Shown here piece after piece: positions 45,724 to 54,016 of a stretch of DNA of 64,000 nucleotides (positions are counted from its first letter, which is position 1; each line of letters begins with the position of its first letter). Origin of the DNA: CAMDHY01 sp046156265. GTDB lineage: Bacteria > Pseudomonadota > Alphaproteobacteria > Rhizobiales > Segnochrobactraceae. The translations under genes and the position numbers were made by a program. The stretch lies in NCBI RefSeq assembly GCF_046156265.1, contig NZ_JAWDIR010000044.1, forward strand, positions 291,178 to 355,177. Direction: 5' to 3'. The notes under the pieces are model-generated. The model did no database searches. It saw only the letters and a list, made by a program, of their open reading frames with translations, and had not been told where the DNA came from.

Positions 45724-46704
45724 GTGCGTCTGTCGTCGGCATGGTTGGGGATTCTGGGCGCAGGGTTCATGGTCGGCGTGGCCGCCGCGCAGCCGGTGGC
45801 GTCGGTGCAGACGGACACGCTCAGCATCGGCACCGGCACGGTCTCCGGCGTCTACCTGCCGGCCGGCGGCGCCATCTGCACCATGGTGAACCGCTCCCGC
45901 AAGGTGACGGGCGTCCACTGCGTGGTGGCGCCGACGGAAGGTTCGGTCGCCAACCTCGAGGCGCTGCGCGACGGCCACGTCGATTTCGCCATCGCCCAGT
46001 CGGACGTCGTCGCCGACGCTGCCCTCGGCCGCGACCGCTTCGCTGCCGCCGGGCCGAGCGCGGCGCTGCGGGCGGTGTTCGCCCTTCACTCCGAGACGCT
46101 GAGCGTAGTGGTGAGCGAGGACAGCGACATCGACGACTTCGACGGCCTGAAGGGCAAGCGCGTCGCCGTCGGGCCGCCGGGCTCGGGCCAGCGTGTTCTC
46201 CTCGACATCTTGCTCGCTGCCCGCGGATGGACGCTGAGCGACTTCGCAGCCGTCGTCGAGGTGGCGCCGACCGAGGAGGCGGACGCCCTCTGTGACGGCA
46301 AGGTCGATGCAGCGATCTACATGGCGGGCAATCCGACCGGGCTCCTGCAGGAGGCGACGACGAGCTGCGACACCGACATCGTTCCGCTTCCGGCCGACCT
46401 GGTGGCGAAGGTGGTGAGCGCCAACCCGGCCCTGCGCCCGGCGGTCGTTCCCGGCGGCCTCTATCGCGACACGCCCGAGGACGTGCCGACCATCGGCACC
46501 GTGGCGCTCCTCGTCACCTCGACGGAGGAATCGGCCGACCACGTCTATCTTCTGGTCCGGGCCGTCTTCGAGAACCTCGCCGTCGTCAATTCCCTGCACC
46601 CGGCGCTGTTCGACCTGAAGCCCAGGGACATGGTGCAGCAGCCGTTCCCCGTGCCCCTGCACGAGGGGGCGCTGCGCTACTACCGCGAGCGCGGCTGGCG
46701 TTAG
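45724..46704 (+). CDS. TAXI-family TRAP transporter solute-binding protein
   Basis: A 326-residue periplasmic protein of the TAXI family. The signal peptide VRLSSAWLGILGAGFMVGVA precedes cleavage near AAAQ. The mature part starts LSIGTGTVSGVYLPAGGAIC, the standard TAXI opening, and has SVANLEALRDGHVDFAIAQS. The GTG at 45724 has GGGAGG seven bases before it, which decides the start over the long upstream extension. No TRAP membrane subunit is next to it, so it is an orphan binding protein. Substrate unknown. Confidence 0.88.
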   Translation: MRLSSAWLGILGAGFMVGVAAAQPVASVQTDTLSIGTGTVSGVYLPAGGAICTMVNRSRKVTGVHCVVAPTEGSVANLEALRDGHVDFAIAQSDVVADAALGRDRFAAAGPSAALRAVFALHSETLSVVVSEDSDIDDFDGLKGKRVAVGPPGSGQRVLLDILLAARGWTLSDFAAVVEVAPTEEADALCDGKVDAAIYMAGNPTGLLQEATTSCDTDIVPLPADLVAKVVSANPALRPAVVPGGLYRDTPEDVPTIGTVALLVTSTEESADHVYLLVRAVFENLAVVNSLHPALFDLKPRDMVQQPFPVPLHEGALRYYRERGWR

Positions 46705-46729
46705 CCGCTTTCCGGACGGGCCGGGCGGC

Positions 46730-47959
46730 TCAGGGCCTCTCGGCAGCCGCACCTTGGCGACCCGTCTTCGTAAGGCCCCAGGCGCCGGCGAGGGCGACGG
46801 CCTGCAGCAGGGCCGCGGCGAGGAGGAGAGCGCGGAACGCATCGACGCGCTCCCAGCCGAGCGCCATCAACTCGTCGATCAGCACGCCGGTCAGCCACTG
46901 CTGCAGGAAGGCACAGGCGAAGACGAGGAAGTTCAGCGCCGCGTTGGCGCGGCCGGCGAGGTGGCTCGGGAAGGCCTGGGTGGTCGCGGCGTAGGAGAGC
47001 GTGCCGGTGGTCGCGAGGAAGCTGAACACCGGCCAAAGCCAGACCGCCGGTCCGACGGGCAGCACGGCGATGAGGGCGACGAGGACGGTGAACGCGGTCA
47101 TCCCGGCCGCGGCGACGGTCGCGATCGGCACGCCACGGCGCCCGGCACTGTCGGCGATCTTGCCGCTGGCGAGATAGCCCGCGACCATCGCCACCGCCAT
47201 CGCCGACAGCCAGGCCGCCGCGAGCGGTGGCCCGTGTCCGGCGACGTCGCGCAGCCACGGCCCGACCCACAGTGTGCCGAAGCCGAGGAACGTCCCCTGG
47301 CAGGCGATCGAGCCAACGCCGAGCTGCCAGAAGCGGCGGCTCGTGAAGATCACCCGGTAGCCGCCGTCCGGCGCCGCCACCGGTCCGTCCGCGGCCGCCT
47401 CGTGGTCGCGCGGCACGGCGAACCAGATCAGGGCGGCGGAGGCGAGGGTCAGCACGGCGAGTGCCGCGAACAGGGCTCGCCAGCCGAAGGCGGCGAGGAT
47501 CAGCTCCGACGGCGCCCCGGCCGCGAACGCCCCGAGCCCGCCGGAGGCGAGATGCAGCCCGTTGACGAGCGCCAGCCGCTCGCGCGGCACCCACAGGCTG
47601 TAGGCCTTGAATGGCGCCATCAGGCAGGCGGAAACGCCGAGCCCGATCAGGGCGCGGCCGATGGCGAGCTGGACGAAGCCGTCTGCGACCACGAACAGCG
47701 CCGCACCCACCGCCGCGACGACCAGAAGGCCCGCCTCGATGCGGCGCGGGCCGAAGCGGTCGAGCGCCGTGCCGAGCGGCAGCTGCACGGCGCCGAAGGC
47801 GAGGAAGTAGAGCGCCGTCAAAAGCCCGAGTTCAGCGGCGGCGAGGTCGAAGCTCTCCGCCAGCGGTCGGGCCGCGACCGCGTTGACCAGCCGGTACGCT
47901 AGGCTGAGGAAATAGCCGAGCGCGAACGGCAGGAAGATGCGCAGGATCAGCCGGGCCAC
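46730..47959 (-). CDS. MFS transporter
   Basis: A 409-residue major facilitator with twelve hydrophobic segments. The MFS cytoplasmic loop after helix 2 reads GTALDRFGPRR, and the second half repeats the pattern (GKIADSAGRRG). Direction and substrate cannot be read. It starts with GTG 4 bases after the EamA-type gene, so the two transporter genes form an operon. Confidence 0.88.
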   Translation of the reverse strand: MARLILRIFLPFALGYFLSLAYRLVNAVAARPLAESFDLAAAELGLLTALYFLAFGAVQLPLGTALDRFGPRRIEAGLLVVAAVGAALFVVADGFVQLAIGRALIGLGVSACLMAPFKAYSLWVPRERLALVNGLHLASGGLGAFAAGAPSELILAAFGWRALFAALAVLTLASAALIWFAVPRDHEAAADGPVAAPDGGYRVIFTSRRFWQLGVGSIACQGTFLGFGTLWVGPWLRDVAGHGPPLAAAWLSAMAVAMVAGYLASGKIADSAGRRGVPIATVAAAGMTAFTVLVALIAVLPVGPAVWLWPVFSFLATTGTLSYAATTQAFPSHLAGRANAALNFLVFACAFLQQWLTGVLIDELMALGWERVDAFRALLLAAALLQAVALAGAWGLTKTGRQGAAAERP

Positions 47960-47963
47960 GACG

Positions 47964-48899
47964 TCAGCTCCGGCGCGCCAGTGCCGCCCGCAGGCGGTCG
48001 ATCGGTGCGGTGGCGGTCATCAGCCCGCCGATGACGAGCACCGAGCCCGCGAGCACCGCCACGCCGGGATCCTCGCCGAGGAAGACCACCGCCATCGCCA
48101 CCCCGGAGACCGGCATCAGGTACATCATCATGCCCGTCACGGCGGGCCCGGCGAGGCGGGCGCTCGCCTGGTAGCCGAGAAAGGCCGCGACCGAGGCGAG
48201 GACGACCAGCCCGGCGATCGAAAGCCACTGTGTGCCGCTCGCCGGAAAGGCGCCCGTCGACACCGTCTCGAACACCATCAGCGGGGCGAGCAGGGCCGCT
48301 CCGGCTGCGGCAACGGAAACGAACAAGGCGAGGGCGGGCAGACCGGCGAGCCCGGGGCGCCGCAGGATCACCGTGTAGACCGCCCAGGAGACGGCGCAGC
48401 CGAGGGTCAGCAGGTCGCCGATGCTGAACTGGAGCCCGACCAGCCTGTCGAGCGAGCCGCGGGAGACCAGCACCAACACACCGACGAGCGCGAGCACGAT
48501 GCCAGCGGCCTCGCGGCGGCGGATCGGCCGGCCGCGCAGCACCCGCTCGAGCGCCAGGATGGCGAGCGGCGACGTTGTGTAGATGAGCGTCGCATTCGTC
48601 GCCGTCGTCGTCTGCAGTGCGGTGTAGAGCCCGCCGCCGCAGATCAGCATGCCGAGGGCGCCGAGGCCGAGAAGCCACGGCCATTCGGCCGCGAGCGTTG
48701 TCGCGTGGCGGCGCAAGGCAGGTGCGGCGAGCGGCAACAGCACGGCGGCGGCGAGCGCCCAGCGCAGGAACGCCAGCGTCCACGGGCCCGTGCTCTCCAC
48801 GGCGGCACGCCCGATGACGGGGTTCGTCGAGAACAGCACCGGCGTGAGGACCAGGATGGCGACGGCGGCAGCGCCGCCGGGACGCGGGGACAGGGACAC
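47964..48899 (-). CDS. EamA-family (DMT) transporter
   Basis: A 311-residue drug/metabolite transporter with ten predicted membrane spans in two EamA repeats (first repeat TNPVIGRAAVESTGPWTLAF; second repeat GDLLTLGCAVSWAVYTVILR). The start is GTG. Such proteins usually export amino acids or metabolites. It is co-transcribed with the MFS gene and divergent from the ClC gene, about 260 bases away. Confidence 0.87.
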   Translation of the reverse strand: MSLSPRPGGAAAVAILVLTPVLFSTNPVIGRAAVESTGPWTLAFLRWALAAAVLLPLAAPALRRHATTLAAEWPWLLGLGALGMLICGGGLYTALQTTTATNATLIYTTSPLAILALERVLRGRPIRRREAAGIVLALVGVLVLVSRGSLDRLVGLQFSIGDLLTLGCAVSWAVYTVILRRPGLAGLPALALFVSVAAAGAALLAPLMVFETVSTGAFPASGTQWLSIAGLVVLASVAAFLGYQASARLAGPAVTGMMMYLMPVSGVAMAVVFLGEDPGVAVLAGSVLVIGGLMTATAPIDRLRAALARRS

Positions 48900-49158
48900 G
48901 GCAAACCGATCGGCTGGGCGCGGAACGGGCGCCTCGACGGCCGCCGCCCCGGGGGGTGAAGCGGCAGGCGCCGGGGTTAGCGCGACGACGGTCGGCAGGC
49001 AAGCGTCGCAACGGGAAGGGGTAGCGGGTTCTGCGGTCCTTGACGGTGGCGGAGGTGGGGGCGTGCGGTGCCGCGACCGTGGACGGTCGACACTGCCCGC
49101 CGTTCCATGTCCTCATGATCACGGATCACGCACGCGACTCGCGCGGGGGGACTAAACC

Positions 49159-50535
49159 TTGGATTCTGCGGACCGCCCGGCGGGCGCCACCATTTCCGAC
49201 GGTGCCTTCTATCTCGTCGCCGGTGTCTGCGGGCTGGCGGTGGGTGTGGTCGGGGCGGCCTTCCACCTCAGCGTCGACTTCCTGCTCGGCTGGCCGGACT
49301 GGCTGGTGGCGCGGCTGGGCCGAGGCCCGCTCGCCATCGCCTGCGGCGCTGTCATCGCCGCGCTCGCCGTGCTCGCCGCCTTCGCGCTGACCCGCCGCTT
49401 CGCCCCGGAGGCGGCCGGCAGCGGCGTGCAGGAGATCGAGGGCGCCATGGAGGGCCTGCGCGAGGTGCGCTGGTGGCGCGTCCTGCCGGTGAAGTTCGTC
49501 GGCGGCGTGCTGGCGCTGTCGTCGGGGCTGGTGGCGGGCCGCGAGGGGCCGACGATCCACATGGGCGCCTCGATCATGCAGGCAGCCTCCGACTGGCTGA
49601 AGCTCGGGCGCACCGACGTGCGCGGAATGCTTGCCGCCGGTGCCGCCGCCGGCCTCGCCGCGGCCTTCAACGCGCCCTTGGCGGCGATCCTGTTCGTCAT
49701 CGAGGAGACGCGGAAGCAGTTCCCCTACACCTTCCGCTCCTACACCGCCGTCATCATCGCCTCCGCCGCGAGCGCGCTCGCCACCGAGGTCGTCGGCGGC
49801 ACCGCGCCCGATCTGCAGATCTCCACCGACGCGATGCCGCTCGCCCTGCTGCCGGCCTTCGCCCTGCTCGGCGTGCTGCTCGGCGCCCTCGGCGTCGTCT
49901 TCAACCGCTGCCTCGTCTTCTCGCTCGACTGGACGATGACGACCTTCCGCCGGGCGCCCTGGGTGCCGGCGCTGGTCGTCGGTGCCGCCGTCGGCGCGCT
50001 GGCGATCGTGCTTCCGGACGCCGTTGGCGGCGGCGAGACGCTGATCCTGCGGATGGTCGCGGAGAACCTGCCGATCACGATCCTGCTGCTGCTCGCGGTG
50101 CTGCGCTTCGCCGGCACGATGGCGAGCTACTCGACGGGGGTTCCGGGCGGCATCTTCGCGCCGATCCTGGCGCTCGCCACCGCCATCGGCCTGGCGGTCG
50201 GAACGTTGCTCGAGTTCGCCTTCGTGGTGCCGGGCACAACGGCGGCGGCCTTCGCTATCGCCGCGATGGGCGGGCTGTTTTCGTCGACGATCCGCGCCCC
50301 GCTCGTCGGCGTCGTGCTCGTCGCCGAACTCACCGGCGCCTACGAGCTGATCCTGCCGGTGATCGTCACCTGCGCCACCTCGAACCTCGTCGCCGAGCGT
50401 CTGCGCGGCCGGCCGATCTACGAGGTGCTGCTCGAGCGGACGCTGAGGCTCGCCGGGCGGACGCCGCACGTCCACTCCGACCCGATGTCGTCGCCCGTCG
50501 GCGTCGATGACCCGCCGGCGCCTGGGCGAGGCTGA
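49159..50535 (+). CDS. clcA: ClC-family chloride channel / H+ antiporter
   Basis: A 458-residue ClC protein. Selectivity-filter segments are GSGVQEIEGAM, GREGPTIHMGA (with the gating glutamate) and GVPGGIFAPILALA. The helical repeats and C-terminal segments match the E. coli ClcA type without CBS domains. The GSGVQ variant differs from the common GSGIP. The start is TTG. It converges on the HAD phosphatase gene with a 10-base gap. Confidence 0.9.
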   Translation: MDSADRPAGATISDGAFYLVAGVCGLAVGVVGAAFHLSVDFLLGWPDWLVARLGRGPLAIACGAVIAALAVLAAFALTRRFAPEAAGSGVQEIEGAMEGLREVRWWRVLPVKFVGGVLALSSGLVAGREGPTIHMGASIMQAASDWLKLGRTDVRGMLAAGAAAGLAAAFNAPLAAILFVIEETRKQFPYTFRSYTAVIIASAASALATEVVGGTAPDLQISTDAMPLALLPAFALLGVLLGALGVVFNRCLVFSLDWTMTTFRRAPWVPALVVGAAVGALAIVLPDAVGGGETLILRMVAENLPITILLLLAVLRFAGTMASYSTGVPGGIFAPILALATAIGLAVGTLLEFAFVVPGTTAAAFAIAAMGGLFSSTIRAPLVGVVLVAELTGAYELILPVIVTCATSNLVAERLRGRPIYEVLLERTLRLAGRTPHVHSDPMSSPVGVDDPPAPGRG

Positions 50536-50545
50536 GAGCGGCGCC

Positions 50546-51391
50546 TCAGCCCTTCGGGGCGCGGGGGATGACGAAGCGGTCCATCGCCTGCGCCCAGCCG
50601 TCGCCGTCGTTCGAGCCGGTGATCACGTCGGCGCGCGACTTCACTTCGGGGCGGCTGTTGCCCATGGCGATCTTCAGCGCGCCGACGTCGAACATCGGCA
50701 GGTCGTTCGGCATGTCGCCGATCACCGCGATCTCCGACAGCGGCACGCCGAAATAGTGGGCGAAGCCACGCACGGCGTGGCCCTTGTCGGCGGTCGGGTG
50801 GGAGATGTCGACGTAGTATTCCTGCGAGCGCACCACCGAGGCCTGGTCGCCGAGAAGGGCGCGCAGTTCCACCTCCACCCGGTCGAGCATGGCGTGGTCG
50901 CTGGAGGCGGCTACGATCTTGCCGACGCGGGCGAGCTCGTCGCCGAAGGCCGCGACGATGGTGGGCTCGAACTGCACCGTGTGGCGCTCGAGCGGCACGT
51001 ACTCGCCGTCGGGGTCGGTGATGATCCACTCGCCGTCGGCGAACACCCAGATTTCCGCACCGTTCTCGCCGAGCACGCGGACCGTGGTTTGTGCCGCCGC
51101 GAGCGGCAGCACATGCGCCTCGATGGGCGTGAGGTCGGAGTGAACGAGCGAGCCCCCGTTGAAACCGCCGAAGACATCGAGGCCGAGCTGGTCTGCGAGC
51201 GGCTTGACGCCGCGCGGCGGCCGGCTCGAGACGATGCCGAGCGCGATGCCGGCGTCGCGCAGCCGGTGCGCCGCGGCGATCGTCTCGAGCCTCAGCGCCT
51301 TCGTCGGATCGACGAGGGTGCCGTCGACGTCCGAGACGACGAGCGAGATGCGCGCGGGCAGTTCGGCGTTGCCGTTCGCAGCTTCGGTCAC
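50546..51391 (-). CDS. Cof-type HAD-superfamily phosphatase
   Basis: A 281-residue HAD hydrolase. Motif I is VVSDVDGTLVDP, motif II SSRPPRG, motif III Lys in ADKGHAV and motif IV GDMPNDLPMFD. A C2-type cap lies between motifs II and III, as in Cof/YbiV sugar phosphatases. The GTG start overlaps the zwf stop by GTGA, which fixes it and shows coupling to zwf. It is last in the pentose-phosphate operon, where a 6-phosphogluconolactonase gene might be expected, but it is not homologous to that enzyme. Confidence 0.87.
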   Translation of the reverse strand: MTEAANGNAELPARISLVVSDVDGTLVDPTKALRLETIAAAHRLRDAGIALGIVSSRPPRGVKPLADQLGLDVFGGFNGGSLVHSDLTPIEAHVLPLAAAQTTVRVLGENGAEIWVFADGEWIITDPDGEYVPLERHTVQFEPTIVAAFGDELARVGKIVAASSDHAMLDRVEVELRALLGDQASVVRSQEYYVDISHPTADKGHAVRGFAHYFGVPLSEIAVIGDMPNDLPMFDVGALKIAMGNSRPEVKSRADVITGSNDGDGWAQAMDRFVIPRAPKG

Positions 51392-52947
51392 CGCAATGGT
51401 GCTCCCGAAAGCGGCAGCCACGAGTAGCCGTCCCGGCCGATCAGGGCATGCGCGGCCTGTGGCCCGCTGCCGCCGGCGGCATAGGGGTTGAGGTCGCCGA
51501 TGCGGGCCCGCCAGGCGTCGAGCAGCGGCTGCACCGCGGCCCAGCCGGCCTCGATGTTGTCGGCGCGCTGGAACAGCGTCGCGTCGCCGATCAGGCAGTC
51601 GTAGATCAGTGTCTCGTAGCCGGTGGAGGGCTGCGCCTGGAAATAGTCCTTGTAGCGGAAGTCCATGTCGACCTCCGACAGCCGCACCCGTCGCCCCGGC
51701 ACCTTGGCGGCGAAGCGCAGCGAGATGCCCTCGTCGGGCTGGACGTGGATGACCAGCATGTTCGGCGTCAGTCCGCCCGCCGACGGGTTGCCGAACAGAA
51801 CGCCCGGCGCCCGCTTGAACTGGATGGCGATCTCGGTGCGCCGCGTCGTCAGCGCCTTGCCGGTTCGAATGTAGAAGGGCACGCCCGACCAGCGCCAGTT
51901 GTCGACCATGCACTTCATGGCGACGTAGGTCTCGGTGAGGCTGTGCGGATCGACGTCCGGCTCGGCGCGGTAGTCGGCGACCTGTTTGCCCAGTACGGAG
52001 CCGGCGGTGTACTGGCCGCGCACCGCCCAGTTCGCCGCCTCGCCGGGCGACTGGATGCGGATCGCCTCGATCGCCTTCGCCTTCTCGGTGCGGATGGCGT
52101 CGGCGTCGAAGGAGTTCGGCGGCTCCATCGCGGTGGTCGCGAGGAGCTGGAACATGTGGTTCGGCACCATGTCGCGGAGCGCGCCGGTGGCGTCGTAGAA
52201 CTTGCCGCGCGTCTCGACGCCAACCGTCTCGGCGGCGGTGATCTGCACGTGCTCGATGTACTCGCGCCGCCAGATCGGCTCGAAGATGCCGTTGGCGAAG
52301 CGCAGGCTCATGATGTTCTGCACCGTCTCCTTGCCGAGGAAATGGTCGATGCGGAACAGCTGGTGCTCTTCGGCGGCGCCGAGCAGGTGGGCGTTCAGCG
52401 CCTTCGCAGAGGCGAGGTCGTTGCCGAACGGCTTCTCGATGACGATGCGGCGGAAGGACTTCTCGCCCTCCTCGAGCAGCCCCCCGGCGGCGAGCTTCTC
52501 CGGGATCGAGCCGAAGAAGCGCGGCGCCACGGCGAGGTAGAACACCGCGTTGGTCGAGCCGTCCGCCCGCGGCGTGATGCGCGACTTCAGGGTCTCGTAG
52601 GTGGCCGGGTCGTCGAAATCACCGGCGACGTAGCCGATGCGGCTGATCAGCCACGACCACACCTCCTCGTCGATCGAGGCGGAGCCGTCGGTGCTGCGCG
52701 CGATCAGGTCACGCACCGACTCCGTCAGGAACGCCCGGTAGTCGTCCTCGGAGCGGGCGATGTGGTCGACGCCGATGATCTGGAACTCGGGATCGAGCAC
52801 CCCCTCGAAGGCGAGGTTGTAGATCGCCGGCATCAACAGGCGCTTCGTCAGGTCGCCCGAGGCGCCGAAGATGAACATCGTCGCCGGCGGGGCCGGCGCG
52901 GCGTCAGAGGGCATCCTCGCATGCCCGAGCGTCACCTGATCGTTCAT
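51388..52947 (-). CDS. zwf: Glucose-6-phosphate 1-dehydrogenase
   Basis: A 519-residue enzyme that oxidises glucose-6-phosphate to 6-phosphogluconolactone. The dinucleotide motif is FGASGDLTKRLL and the active-site signature is RIDHFLGKE. EKPFGNDL and FYDATGALRDMVPNHMFQLL are also present. The start is the ATG giving MNDQVTLGHA, 4 bases after gnd. It is in the tkt/tal-pgi/gnd/zwf operon and makes NADPH (or NADH) for the cell. Confidence 0.95.
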   Translation of the reverse strand: MNDQVTLGHARMPSDAAPAPPATMFIFGASGDLTKRLLMPAIYNLAFEGVLDPEFQIIGVDHIARSEDDYRAFLTESVRDLIARSTDGSASIDEEVWSWLISRIGYVAGDFDDPATYETLKSRITPRADGSTNAVFYLAVAPRFFGSIPEKLAAGGLLEEGEKSFRRIVIEKPFGNDLASAKALNAHLLGAAEEHQLFRIDHFLGKETVQNIMSLRFANGIFEPIWRREYIEHVQITAAETVGVETRGKFYDATGALRDMVPNHMFQLLATTAMEPPNSFDADAIRTEKAKAIEAIRIQSPGEAANWAVRGQYTAGSVLGKQVADYRAEPDVDPHSLTETYVAMKCMVDNWRWSGVPFYIRTGKALTTRRTEIAIQFKRAPGVLFGNPSAGGLTPNMLVIHVQPDEGISLRFAAKVPGRRVRLSEVDMDFRYKDYFQAQPSTGYETLIYDCLIGDATLFQRADNIEAGWAAVQPLLDAWRARIGDLNPYAAGGSGPQAAHALIGRDGYSWLPLSGAPLR

Positions 52948-52951
52948 GGGA

Positions 52952-53935
52952 TCAGCCGCCCGTCGGCCGCTCGACGTGGCCGCCGAACTTGAAGCGCATG
53001 GCCGACAGCAGCTTCTCGCCGAAGGTGTGTTCCTGGCGCGAGCGGAAGCGCGCATAGAGCGACGCCGTCAGCACTTCCGCCGACACCGCCTCCTCGACCG
53101 CCGCCATCACCGTCCAGCGGCCCTCGCCGGAATCGGCGACCGAGCCGGTGTACTCCGACAGCGTCGGGTTCTCGACCAGCGCCATGGCGGAGAGGTCGAG
53201 CAGCCAGGAGGAGATGACGCTGCCGCGCCGCCAGACCTCGGAGATGTCGGTGAGGTCGAGCGAGTAGCGCTCGTTCTCCGGCAGCTCCTTCGAGTCCTTG
53301 TTGCGCAGAATGTCGAAGCCCTCGGCATAGGCCTGCATCAGGCCGTACTCGATGCCGTTGTGGACCATCTTGACGAAGTGGCCGGCGCCGGGCGGGCCGG
53401 CGTGGATGTAGCCGCGCTCGGCGCGGGTATCGAGGCCCTCGCGGCCGGGGGTGCGCGGGATGTCGCCGAGGCCGGGGGCGAGCGTGTCGAAGATCGGGTC
53501 GAGGCGGTCGACGGCTTCCTTGTCGCCGCCGATCATCATGCAGTAGCCGCGCTCCAGGCCCCAGACGCCGCCGGACGTGCCGACGTCGACATAGTGCAGG
53601 CCCTTCTCGCGCAGCCCCTCGGCGCGACGGATGTCGTCCTTGTAGAAGCTGTTGCCGCCGTCGATGATCGTATCGCCCGAGGCCATCAGCTTGGCGAAGG
53701 CGGCGACCGTGTCCTCGGTCGGCGCGCCGGCCGGCAGCATCACCCAGACCGCGCGCGGCGCGTCGAGCTTCGAGACCATGTCCTCGAGGCCGGACGCCCC
53801 GACGCAGCCCTCGCCGGCGAGCTCCTTCACGGCCGCGTCGTTGCGGTCCCACACGACGCAGGTGTGACCGGCGCGGGTCAGGCGGCGGGCGATGTTGCCG
53901 CCCATGCGGCCGAGGCCGACGATTCCAAGCTGCAT
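52952..53935 (-). CDS. gnd: 6-phosphogluconate dehydrogenase, decarboxylating (short, GntZ/YqeC type)
   Basis: A 327-residue enzyme, much shorter than the classic 470-residue form and matching the NAD-preferring YqeC/GntZ type. The cofactor site is LGIVGLGRMGGNIARRL; substrate and catalytic segments are GNSFYKDDIRRAEG, VGTSGGVWGLERGYCMM and GHFVKMVHNGIEYGLMQ. It converts 6-phosphogluconate to ribulose-5-phosphate and CO2. The start is the ATG giving MQLGIVG. Confidence 0.93.
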   Translation of the reverse strand: MQLGIVGLGRMGGNIARRLTRAGHTCVVWDRNDAAVKELAGEGCVGASGLEDMVSKLDAPRAVWVMLPAGAPTEDTVAAFAKLMASGDTIIDGGNSFYKDDIRRAEGLREKGLHYVDVGTSGGVWGLERGYCMMIGGDKEAVDRLDPIFDTLAPGLGDIPRTPGREGLDTRAERGYIHAGPPGAGHFVKMVHNGIEYGLMQAYAEGFDILRNKDSKELPENERYSLDLTDISEVWRRGSVISSWLLDLSAMALVENPTLSEYTGSVADSGEGRWTVMAAVEEAVSAEVLTASLYARFRSRQEHTFGEKLLSAMRFKFGGHVERPTGG

Positions 53936-54016
53936 TCTCGTCTCTCCCGGAAGGGTTGGCGGCGGCCGGTGCACTCCGGCCGCCGGATCTTGATGGGGCA
54001 GGGGCCTCGGAGGACC